A DNA stretch of 23,810 nt from an uncultured Collinsella sp. (GTDB lineage Bacteria; Actinomycetota; Coriobacteriia; Coriobacteriales; Coriobacteriaceae), in the NCBI GenBank assembly GCA_958370325.1, contig CATXJW010000030.1:1-23810 (forward strand). Reading direction: 5' to 3'. Under the pieces are notes generated by a model. It was not told the origin of the DNA. It searched no databases and saw only the letters and a list, made by a program, of their open reading frames with translations. The translations under genes were made by a program, and so were the position numbers. Shown here piece after piece: positions 14,440-21,078 of the stretch; the stretch's first letter is position 1, and each line of letters opens with the position of its first letter.

Positions 14440-15715
14440 AGAATTCGATTTTCATCCGATGTGGGAGAGCCTCGGCATGAATCTTGCCGACCACGATATG
14501 CTGCTTGGCGCCGTGGGCCAGATGTACGGGGACATGTTCCTGTCGCAGAACAACCGCCCCAAGTCCACGTCCTACTTGGACTTTGTGGCCACCAACATCC
14601 ACAGCGGCCGTATTAAGGAGATGCTCGACAAGAAGGAGACTGGCGAGGCCACCAAAATCGTGGGCTCGTTCTGCGTGTACGTGCCCGAGGAGATCGTGCT
14701 TGCCTGTGACGGCATTCCCGTTGGTCTGTGCTCGGGTGCCGATTGGGCAACGGACAAGGTCGAGGAGCACTTGCCGCGCAACACTTGTCCGCTTATCAAG
14801 AGCTTTGCCGGCTTTAAGCTGGGTGAGGTCTGCCCCTACATCGAGTCGAGTGACTTGGTGGTAGGCGAGAACACCTGCGATGGCAAGAAGAAGGCCTACG
14901 AGTTTTTTGCCACGCAAAAGAACATGTACGTCATGGATATTCCCAACGTGCACGACGAGTCGACGCTCGTGACCTGGAAGGCCGAGGTTAAAAAGCTCGC
15001 CGCCAAGATTGAGGAAGAGTGCGGCGTCACGATTACGCCTGAGCGTCTGAAGGCCGCCATCCGCGCCGTCAATGAGAAGCGCCGCGCCCTGCAGCGCCTC
15101 GCTGCCACGCGCGCTGCCGACCCAGCGCCCATTAGCGGTCTCGACAGCCTGCTGACCGTTCAGGCCGCCTTTATGGACGACACGCCGCGTCTGACCGGAG
15201 CCATCAACGATATGGCGGCCGAGTGTGAGCAGCGTGTCGAGGCCGGCGAGGGCGTAGCACCCAAGGGGACCAAGCGCATCCTGTACACCGGTACGCCCAT
15301 GGCCGTGCCCAACTGGAAGCTGTTCAACCTCATCGAGAAAGCCGGCGGCATTGTGGTAGGCGAGGAGTCCTGCACGGGCTCGCGCTACTACAAGGATCTG
15401 GTCGACGAGTCCGGCGAGACGGTCGACGAGATGCTCGACGCCATCGCCGAGCGCTACTTTAAGATCAACTGTGCCGTCTTTACGCCCAACGACCAGCGAA
15501 TGAAGGACATTGTCCAGATGGCCAAGGACCTGCATGCCGACGGCATTGTCGACGTGGCCCTGCAGTTCTGCACGCTCTACGAGATGGAGTCGTTTGCCGT
15601 GGAGAAGGCCGCCGAGGAGGCCGGCATTCCGTTTATGCACATCACGACCGACTATGCCGGCGAGGACGCCGGCCAACTGCAAACCAGGATCGAGGCTTTC
15701 TTGGAAACCATTTAG
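14432..15715 (+). CDS. Double-cubane-cluster protein (2-hydroxyacyl-CoA dehydratase family), paralogue 1
   Basis: A 427-residue member of the BcrC/BadD/HgdB superfamily, in the branch of double-cubane-cluster proteins (YjiM-like), which hold an Fe8S9 cluster and do low-potential reductions once primed by an ATP-driven activator. Six cysteines line up with those of the next paralogue: NTCPLIK (C119), VCPYIESSD (C134), NTCDGKKK (C149), ESCTG (C314), NCAVFTPND (C347) and QFCTLYE (C380). Six matches the number of cluster ligands known for the family. It is about 40 residues longer than YjiM at the N-terminus. GAGAGGGG lies seven bases before the ATG. The substrate is unknown. It is the first large gene of the eight-gene unit. 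Confidence 0.85.
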   Translation: MAEEFDFHPMWESLGMNLADHDMLLGAVGQMYGDMFLSQNNRPKSTSYLDFVATNIHSGRIKEMLDKKETGEATKIVGSFCVYVPEEIVLACDGIPVGLCSGADWATDKVEEHLPRNTCPLIKSFAGFKLGEVCPYIESSDLVVGENTCDGKKKAYEFFATQKNMYVMDIPNVHDESTLVTWKAEVKKLAAKIEEECGVTITPERLKAAIRAVNEKRRALQRLAATRAADPAPISGLDSLLTVQAAFMDDTPRLTGAINDMAAECEQRVEAGEGVAPKGTKRILYTGTPMAVPNWKLFNLIEKAGGIVVGEESCTGSRYYKDLVDESGETVDEMLDAIAERYFKINCAVFTPNDQRMKDIVQMAKDLHADGIVDVALQFCTLYEMESFAVEKAAEEAGIPFMHITTDYAGEDAGQLQTRIEAFLETI

Positions 15716-15730
15716 GGCTATCCGTCTCGG

Positions 15731-15833
15731 CGGCTTCCCCAGGCACCCGATCTTGCCGTTCAAACCGTCGCTTGCGTACCAGAAGTACGCGGCGCTCCTC
15801 TTTCACGGCAACCTCGGGCACCTGGGAAAGCCG
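15731..15833 (+). repeat. Large intercistronic hairpin between the two double-cubane genes
   Basis: Arms 15731-15759 and 15805-15833 pair over 29 positions with about five mismatches; the outer part reads CGGCTT...AAGCCG and the inner part TTGCCGT/ACGGCAA. The apex holds a second perfect stem, GCGTAC (15774-15779) with GTACGC (15785-15790). It fills most of the gap between the two genes. No T-run follows, so it is more likely an mRNA stability or processing element, or a regulatory RNA, than a terminator. Confidence 0.75.
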
Positions 15834-15870
15834 TTTCCTTGGTTGGTTAAAAGGTCTGTTAAGGAGTTAT

Positions 15871-17034
15871 ATGTCGGAAAATACTGAGCAGCCGTTGCCG
15901 CGCACGTTTGAGGAGTTCAACGAGCAACGCAAGGCGGCGTTTATTCGCGTCAAGGATTATAAGCAGGCGGGTAATCGCCTGGTCGGCTTTTTGTGCAGCT
16001 ATACGCCGCTCGAGATTATCGATGCCGCGGGCGCTGCAAGTGTGGCCTTGTGCGGCACATCCGACGAGGTGATTCCCGAGGCCGAGAAGGTGCTGCCGGC
16101 AAATCTGTGTCCGCTCATCAAGTCGACGTACGGCTTTGCCTACTCGCAAAAGTGCCCGTTTACGTACTTTAGCGACATGATCATCGGCGAGACCACCTGC
16201 GACGGCAAGAAGAAGATGTACGAACTGCTCAACGAGCTCAAGCGCACGCACATTCTGCATCTTCCGCAGGGTCGCGATCGCGCCTACGAGCGTGAAGGCT
16301 GGTACGAGGAGTGCCGCCTGCTCAAGGAGGAGCTCGAGGGCTTCTACGGCATCACGATTACCGACGATGACCTGCGCGCTGCCGTCCGTCGTCGCAACCG
16401 CTTGCGTGCGGCCCAGCTCGAGATGTTTGCACTGCAGGCCAACCAGCCGGCGGCCATGAGCGGCGTCGACCTGATGAGCACCATGTTTGCCGGTACGTTC
16501 AGCTTTGATATCGAGGCCTATACGCAGCAGCTGGAGCAAAAGGTCGCCAAGCTGCGCGAGGCCTACGACGCGGGCGAGCGCCCGGTCGCGGCGGATGCCA
16601 AGCGCATTCTGATCACCGGCTGCCCGGTGGGCGGCGTGATCAACAAGATCGGTCGCACCATCGAGTCCAACGGCGGTGTGGTCGTGTGCATGGACGACTG
16701 CTCGGGCGAGCGCACGGCGGCCATGATGATCGACCCGGAGGCTCCCGACATCCTGCGCGTCATCGCCGACCGCTACTTGGATATCAACTGCTCGGTCATG
16801 ACGCCCAACGACGGTCGTATGGAGAACACGCTGACTATGTGCGAGAAGTATCACGTCGATGGCGTAGTGGAGAGCGTGCTACAGGCCTGCCACACCTTTA
16901 ACGTGGAGAGTGCGCGCATGCAGGAGGCTGTCGAGGGTGCGGGTATTCCGTATATGAAGATCGAGACCGACTACAGCAACGGTGACATGGGCCAGATCGA
17001 GACCCGCATCGCTGCCTTTATCGAGACCCTGTAG
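15871..17034 (+). CDS. Double-cubane-cluster protein (YjiM-like), paralogue 2
   Basis: A 387-residue paralogue of the preceding gene, almost the length of E. coli YjiM. All six cluster-type cysteines are kept at the same spacing: NLCPLIK (C80), KCPFTYFSD (C95), TTCDGKKK (C110), DDCSG (C277), NCSVMTPND (C307) and QACHTFN (C340). It lacks the N-terminal extension of paralogue 1. AAGGAG four bases before the ATG sets the start. Family members act as homodimers (double-cubane proteins) or heterodimers (dehydratases). Two tandem copies with one activase gene could mean either a heterodimer or two separate reductases sharing an activator. Confidence 0.87.
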   Translation: MSENTEQPLPRTFEEFNEQRKAAFIRVKDYKQAGNRLVGFLCSYTPLEIIDAAGAASVALCGTSDEVIPEAEKVLPANLCPLIKSTYGFAYSQKCPFTYFSDMIIGETTCDGKKKMYELLNELKRTHILHLPQGRDRAYEREGWYEECRLLKEELEGFYGITITDDDLRAAVRRRNRLRAAQLEMFALQANQPAAMSGVDLMSTMFAGTFSFDIEAYTQQLEQKVAKLREAYDAGERPVAADAKRILITGCPVGGVINKIGRTIESNGGVVVCMDDCSGERTAAMMIDPEAPDILRVIADRYLDINCSVMTPNDGRMENTLTMCEKYHVDGVVESVLQACHTFNVESARMQEAVEGAGIPYMKIETDYSNGDMGQIETRIAAFIETL

Positions 17035-17040
17035 GACAAA

Positions 17041-17069
17041 TGCGGCAAAGGGATATCTGCTTTGCCGCA
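17041..17069 (+). repeat. Perfect 10-bp hairpin between paralogue 2 and the activase gene
   Basis: TGCGGCAAAG (17041-17050) pairs exactly with CTTTGCCGCA (17060-17069) around a 9-base loop. It is followed directly by the ribosome binding site AGAAGGAGGA rather than by a T-run, so it is not a normal terminator. It could protect or process the mRNA, or tune the activase level. Confidence 0.8.
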
Positions 17070-17084
17070 TAGAAGGAGGATGCC

Positions 17085-17849
17085 GTGGTTGGCATTGGTA
17101 TCGACATAGGCTCGACGGCCGCGAAGGCTGCGGTGGTGGAGACGGACAACGCCGTTGCGTGGACCTGCGTCATGCCGACGGGGTATTCGTCGGTCGATGC
17201 GGCCGAGCGCCTACGCGGTGAACTCGCCGCGGCCGGCTATGACGTGACGGGCGACGATGTTCGCGTGGTCGCGACTGGCTACGGCCGTGTCGCCGTGCCC
17301 TATGCGCACAAGGTCGTGACCGAGATCACCTGCCACGGCACCGGTGCCGTGCGCCTGTTTGGCGACCATGGCACGGTGATTGACGTGGGCGGCCAGGACA
17401 CCAAAGTCATTCAGCTTAAGGGCGGCCGCGTGGCCAAGTTCGCCATGAACGACAAGTGCGCCGCCGGCACGGGGCGCTTTCTGGAGATCATGGCCGACCG
17501 CCTGGGCATTACCCAGCAGCAGATGGCAGACCTCGCCCGCACCGGCGAGCCTACCAAGATTTCCAGCATGTGCACCGTGTTTGCCGAAAGCGAGGTTATC
17601 AGCCTAATCGGTCGCGGTGAGCCGCGCGAGAACATTGCACGTGGCGTGATCGACAGCGTGGTCTCGCGCGTGGCGACCATGGCCGGGCAGGCCGCGGGCG
17701 CACCGTACTACCTGACCGGTGGCCTGTGCGAGAACGCCTTCGTGGTGGAGCGGTTGGGCGAGCTGCTGGGGTCGCCGGTGACTACCTCGCCCCAGGCTCG
17801 CTTTGCCGGTGCCATCGGCGCGGCGATTCGCGCCGCCGCCTTGGCCTAG
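17085..17849 (+). CDS. BcrAD/BadFG-type ATPase, activator of the double-cubane proteins (YjiL/HgdC-like)
   Basis: A 254-residue ASKHA-fold ATPase with a subunit-bridging 4Fe-4S cluster that, in the family, injects a low-potential electron into its partner at the cost of ATP. Seen: phosphate-1 motif GIDIGSTAAKAAV at the N-terminus, VIDVGGQDTKVI near 98, and the two cluster cysteines in NDKCAAGTGRF (C125) and SSMCTVFAESEV (C163), spaced as in HgdC. The start is GTG at 17085, with AAGGAGGA just upstream. Its place right behind two double-cubane genes names its partners. Confidence 0.92.
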   Translation: MVGIGIDIGSTAAKAAVVETDNAVAWTCVMPTGYSSVDAAERLRGELAAAGYDVTGDDVRVVATGYGRVAVPYAHKVVTEITCHGTGAVRLFGDHGTVIDVGGQDTKVIQLKGGRVAKFAMNDKCAAGTGRFLEIMADRLGITQQQMADLARTGEPTKISSMCTVFAESEVISLIGRGEPRENIARGVIDSVVSRVATMAGQAAGAPYYLTGGLCENAFVVERLGELLGSPVTTSPQARFAGAIGAAIRAAALA

Positions 17850-17863
17850 GGGTGTACCGCAAC

Positions 17864-19081
17864 ATGCGCATCCTCAATATCTCGGCACAAAAACCAGATA
17901 GCACCGGCAGCGGCACCTACCTTGCCGCGCTCGTGCGCGAACAGATCGAGACGGGGCATCGCGCCGCCGTGCTTTGCGGCGCGGCACCGGGTGATACCCA
18001 AGGCGAGCTGGACCGGCGTGCTGCCGTGTTTGCCGTACCGTTCGAATCGCCCGAGTTGCCGTTTCCCATCTGCGGTATGTCCGATGTCATGCCCTATCCC
18101 TCCACGCGCTATCGTGACCTGACGCCTTCGATGCTCAAGGCATTTGAGCGGGCATTTGCCGCTGCAATCGATCGGGCGGTGGCTGAGTTTCGGCCCGATC
18201 TGGTGCTCTGCCATCACCTGTATCTGGTGACCGCATTGGCGCGCGAGTGCGTCCGGGGCGTGCCGGTTGTTGCCGTGTGCCATTCGACCGACCTGCGCCA
18301 GCTGCGTTCGCATGCGCTCGAGCGCGATCGCATCGTAAGTGCGGTTCGTCGGCTCGATGCCGTCTTTGCGCTCCATGCTGAGCAGGCTGAGCAGATTGGC
18401 CTGGTGTGCGGCGTCGATGCCGATCGCATCCACGTGATTGGGACGGGCTACGACCATCGCATCTTCTGCCGCGACGCAAGCGTGGCGAGGCAGCCGGGAT
18501 CGCTTGTGTACGTGGGCAAGATTTGCTTTAAAAAGGGCGTCGAGTCGCTGGTTCGAGCCGTGTCATTGCCGATTGACGATGGCGTCCGCCCATCTGGCTT
18601 GGTACTTGTGGGCGGCCGCGGGGACGATGCCGAGTACGCACGTATCGAGCGCTTGGCCGCGGCCTCGGATGTGCCGGTGACGCTGGCGGGGCGCCTGGAT
18701 AGCGATGATCTCGTGCGTGCCTACCGCAGTTCCGACGTCTTTGTGCTGCCTTCGTTTTACGAGGGCCTGCCGCTCGTGACGATCGAGGCCCTCGCGTGCG
18801 GCTGCAAAGTTGTGGCGACCGATTTGCCCGGCGTTCGTCCCTGGATGGAGGCGATGCTTCCCGATGCTCCCGTGACGTGGGTGGCGTCGCCGCGTATGAC
18901 GGATGTCGACACGCCCGTGGCGGCCGACCTTCCGTTGTTTGAGCGCGCGCTGGCAGATGCTATCGCGCAGGCGCTTGCGGCACCGCCTTCGACGTTCGAG
19001 CCGTCGGCGGTCTCTTGGGAAGCGTGCCTGGCGCGTATACTTAAAGTCGTTGATTTGTTGGAAGGGGGTTCGTATGGCTAA
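17864..19081 (+). CDS. GT4 family glycosyltransferase next to selD
   Basis: A 405-residue GT-B glycosyltransferase that should move a sugar from a nucleotide-sugar donor. Seen: N-terminal glycine-rich acceptor start (MRILNISAQKPDSTGSGTYL), GTGYDHRIF, LVYVGKICFKKGVESL opening the donor domain, and the EX7E motif in EGLPLVTIEALACG. I prefer the ATG at 17864; a GTG at 17852 is in frame but sits on the purine-rich stretch. The gene lies 14 bases after the activase and its last 8 bases overlap selD, so it belongs to the selenium operon. Known GT4-like SenB enzymes join selenophosphate (made by a SelD homologue) to a sugar; whether this protein does so is a hypothesis. Confidence 0.87.
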   Translation: MRILNISAQKPDSTGSGTYLAALVREQIETGHRAAVLCGAAPGDTQGELDRRAAVFAVPFESPELPFPICGMSDVMPYPSTRYRDLTPSMLKAFERAFAAAIDRAVAEFRPDLVLCHHLYLVTALARECVRGVPVVAVCHSTDLRQLRSHALERDRIVSAVRRLDAVFALHAEQAEQIGLVCGVDADRIHVIGTGYDHRIFCRDASVARQPGSLVYVGKICFKKGVESLVRAVSLPIDDGVRPSGLVLVGGRGDDAEYARIERLAAASDVPVTLAGRLDSDDLVRAYRSSDVFVLPSFYEGLPLVTIEALACGCKVVATDLPGVRPWMEAMLPDAPVTWVASPRMTDVDTPVAADLPLFERALADAIAQALAAPPSTFEPSAVSWEACLARILKVVDLLEGGSYG

Positions 19082-20123
19082 GGACACCATGAGGCTCACG
19101 TCTATGACTGCCGCGAGCGGTTGAGCCGCTAAGTTGGCTCCCGGAGCCCTCGCCCAGGTCCTGGGCGACTTACCCAATGTGCATAACGACAACCTGCTCG
19201 TGGGGTTCGATACCTCTGACGATGCGAGCGTCTTTCGCGTTGGCGATAACTTGGGTCTCGTGCAGTCCATCGACTTCTTCCCGCCGATGGTCGACGACCC
19301 GTTTCTATTTGGCCAGATTGCCGCGGCCAACTCGCTGTCGGACATCTACGCCATGGGCGGGCGGCCGAGCCATGCCATGAACTTGCTGTGCATCCCGAGC
19401 TGTCTGGGCGTTGAGGTTGCCGGTCAGATTCTGGCGGGCGGCGCAGACAAGTGCGTCGAGGCGGGTTGCTCCATCGCAGGCGGTCACACCATCAACGACG
19501 ACGAGCCCAAGTACGGCCTGTCCGTGAGCGGTTTTGTGCCACTCGACCGCATGCTCGCCAACAGCGGCGCACGCGTGGGCGATGTTCTACTGCTGACCAA
19601 GGCGATTGGCTCGGGCATCATCACCACGGCCATTAAGGGCGAGCTCATCGAGCAGGACGAGGCTAGCCCGATGTTTGACTCGATGCGCACCCTCAACGAG
19701 GCTCCGATTCGTCTGGCCGAGGGACTCGAGCTTCACGGCTGCACCGACATCACGGGCTTTGGCCTGATCGGGCATGCGTGCGAGATGGCCGAGGGCTCGG
19801 GCGTGCAGATTGAGCTTGCGTCGGAGGCGGTGCCGCTCTTTGACCAGGTACTCGACATGGCACGTCTGGGCATTATCCCAGCGGGCTCCTACCGCAACCA
19901 GGACTTTTTTGGCCCGCGTGTGGCTGTCGACGAGGGCCTGGAGCCGGGCATGCTCGACGCGCTGTACGATCCGCAGACGTCTGGTGGCCTGCTTATCGCG
20001 GCGCCCGCGGCGGATGTGGATGAGCTTGCGCGTCGCCTGGATGCCGAGGGGTGCATCGCCGCCGTTATCGGTCGCGTGTGCGAGGCGGTGCCGGGCGGTC
20101 CTGCTGTTCGCGTTGTGCATTAA
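19074..20123 (+). CDS. selD: Selenide, water dikinase SelD, a selenoprotein with Sec17 (in-frame TGA)
   Basis: SelD makes selenophosphate, the selenium donor for Sec-tRNA, 2-selenouridine and Se cofactors, from selenide and ATP. A conventional reading would start after 19124, but the frame continues upstream through TGA at 19122-19124 to ATG 19074, behind GGAAGGGGG. Read as Sec, this gives SGUAAK with U17 and K20, the same positions as the catalytic Cys17/Lys20 of E. coli SelD. Downstream are LVGFDTSDDASVFRVGD, the AANSLSDIYAMGG block, the AGGHTINDDEPKYGLSV segment and the TSGGLLIA C-terminal motif. The full length of 349 residues is normal for the family. It overlaps the glycosyltransferase gene by 8 bases. 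Confidence 0.95.
19125..19167 (+). promoter_or_regulatory. Candidate bacterial SECIS element of selD
   Basis: Two hairpins lie just behind the Sec TGA: GGCTC/GAGCC (19136-19148), which starts 11 bases after it, and CGCCCAGGTCCTGGGCG (19151-19167). The second has AGGTC at its apex, like the SelB-binding loop of E. coli fdhF as I recall it. Which one, or whether a combined fold, recruits SelB is not decidable by eye. Confidence 0.55.
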
Positions 20124-20139
20124 AGAAAACCGTTTATGC

Positions 20140-20168
20140 GACCGCCTACTTTTCCGGGCGGTCCCTTT
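20140..20168 (+). terminator. Hairpin between selD and yedF, possible attenuator
   Basis: GACCGCC (20140-20146) pairs with GGCGGTC (20157-20163), followed by CCTTTTG. This is a moderate terminator-like structure inside the operon, just before the yedF ribosome binding site AAAGGA (20171-20176). It may lower, rather than stop, expression of the last three genes. Confidence 0.55.
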
Positions 20169-20183
20169 TGAAAGGATGTAGCT

Positions 20184-20810
20184 ATGTCTACCAAGATTGA
20201 AGTCAATGCCATGGGCGATGCCTGCCCGCTGCCCGTCGTCAAGACGCTTAAGGCACTCAAACAGCTTGACGGCGAGGGTGCCGTAGTGACCTCGGTCGAT
20301 AACGAGACCGCCGTCAAGAACATCTCCAAGATGGCGCAGGAGAAGGGCTGCACGGCCTCGGTCGAGAAGGTTTCTGACGCCGAGTGGCGCGTGACCGTGG
20401 CGACCTCCGGTGCCGTTGCCGTGGCAGACTCCGAGCAGGACGGTGCCGCTTTCTGCGGTGCCAGCACCGGCAAGGGCGAGCTCGTCATTTCCGTCTACAC
20501 CGACTGCATGGGCCGCGGCGACGACGAGCTGGGCCACAAGCTCATGAAGGCCTTCATCTTTGCCGTGACGCAGCAGGAGGAGCTGCCCGCGACCATGCTG
20601 TTCTACAACGGCGGCGCCAAGCTCACCGTCGAGGGCTCGCCGGTACTTGACGACCTGAAGGGGCTGGCTGAGCAGGGCGTCGAAATCCTCACCTGTGGCA
20701 CCTGCCTCGACCACTATGGCATTAAGGACCAGCTTGCCGTGGGCGAGGTCACGAACATGTATGTGATCGTGGAGAAGATGGAACAAGCCGTGCGCGTCGT
20801 GCGCCCGTAG
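20184..20810 (+). CDS. yedF: Selenium metabolism protein YedF (TusA domain plus DsrE-like domain)
   Basis: A 208-residue two-domain protein found with selenium genes and thought to carry sulfur or selenium as a persulfide or perselenide. Residues 1-75 are a TusA/SirA domain with the active-site ACPLPVVKTLKAL (C14, CPxP). Residues about 96-208 are a DsrE-like domain with LVISVYTDCMGRGDDELG and the TCGTCLDHYG pair (C171, C174). The C14 codon is TGC, so it is Cys and not Sec here. The start is set by AAAGGA seven bases upstream. Between selD and the DUF3343 and desulfurase genes it probably passes selenium along the operon's products. Confidence 0.92.
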   Translation: MSTKIEVNAMGDACPLPVVKTLKALKQLDGEGAVVTSVDNETAVKNISKMAQEKGCTASVEKVSDAEWRVTVATSGAVAVADSEQDGAAFCGASTGKGELVISVYTDCMGRGDDELGHKLMKAFIFAVTQQEELPATMLFYNGGAKLTVEGSPVLDDLKGLAEQGVEILTCGTCLDHYGIKDQLAVGEVTNMYVIVEKMEQAVRVVRP

Positions 20811-20829
20811 CGTATTGGTTGGAGTTGCC

Positions 20830-21078
20830 ATGAGGGAGAAGCGCCCAGCGCTTGTCATCACGTTTCCCACCACGGCTGCCGCCATGGGCTGCGAGTCTCT
20901 GTGCATCGAGCGCGGCCTTCCCGGGCGAACGATTCCCGTGCCCGGGGAGGTCGCTGCCGGCTGCGGCCTGGCGTGGAAAGCGTTGCCTGCCGATGAGGAG
21001 CTGCTGCGCGGCGAACTCGCCGCGGCGGGCGTTCCCACCGAGGGCTATACCGTGATTGATATGTGGGAGGTCGTGTGA
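20830..21078 (+). CDS. DUF3343 protein, putative Se/S carrier
   Basis: An 82-residue protein of the DUF3343 family, which travels with selD, yedF and EF2568-type desulfurase genes and has been proposed as a sulfur or selenium carrier; the activity is not shown. Three cysteines stand out: MGCESLC (C21, C25) and AAGCGLAWKA (C45), the last being the conserved family motif. The ATG at 20830 lies five bases after GGAG (20821-20824). A TTG further upstream at 20815 is possible but sits before that site. Its TGA overlaps the next ATG as TGATG, so the two are translationally coupled. Confidence 0.87.
   Translation: MREKRPALVITFPTTAAAMGCESLCIERGLPGRTIPVPGEVAAGCGLAWKALPADEELLRGELAAAGVPTEGYTVIDMWEVV

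Noticed and set aside
14339..15763. Long minus-strand frame of 474 codons opposite double-cubane paralogue 1
   Set aside because: It is antisense to a well-supported gene and shows no recognisable motif; long antisense frames are expected at this GC content.
19587..21038. Long minus-strand frame of 483 codons opposite selD, yedF and the DUF3343 gene
   Set aside because: It crosses three recognised genes and an intergenic hairpin, and its sequence is shadow-like.
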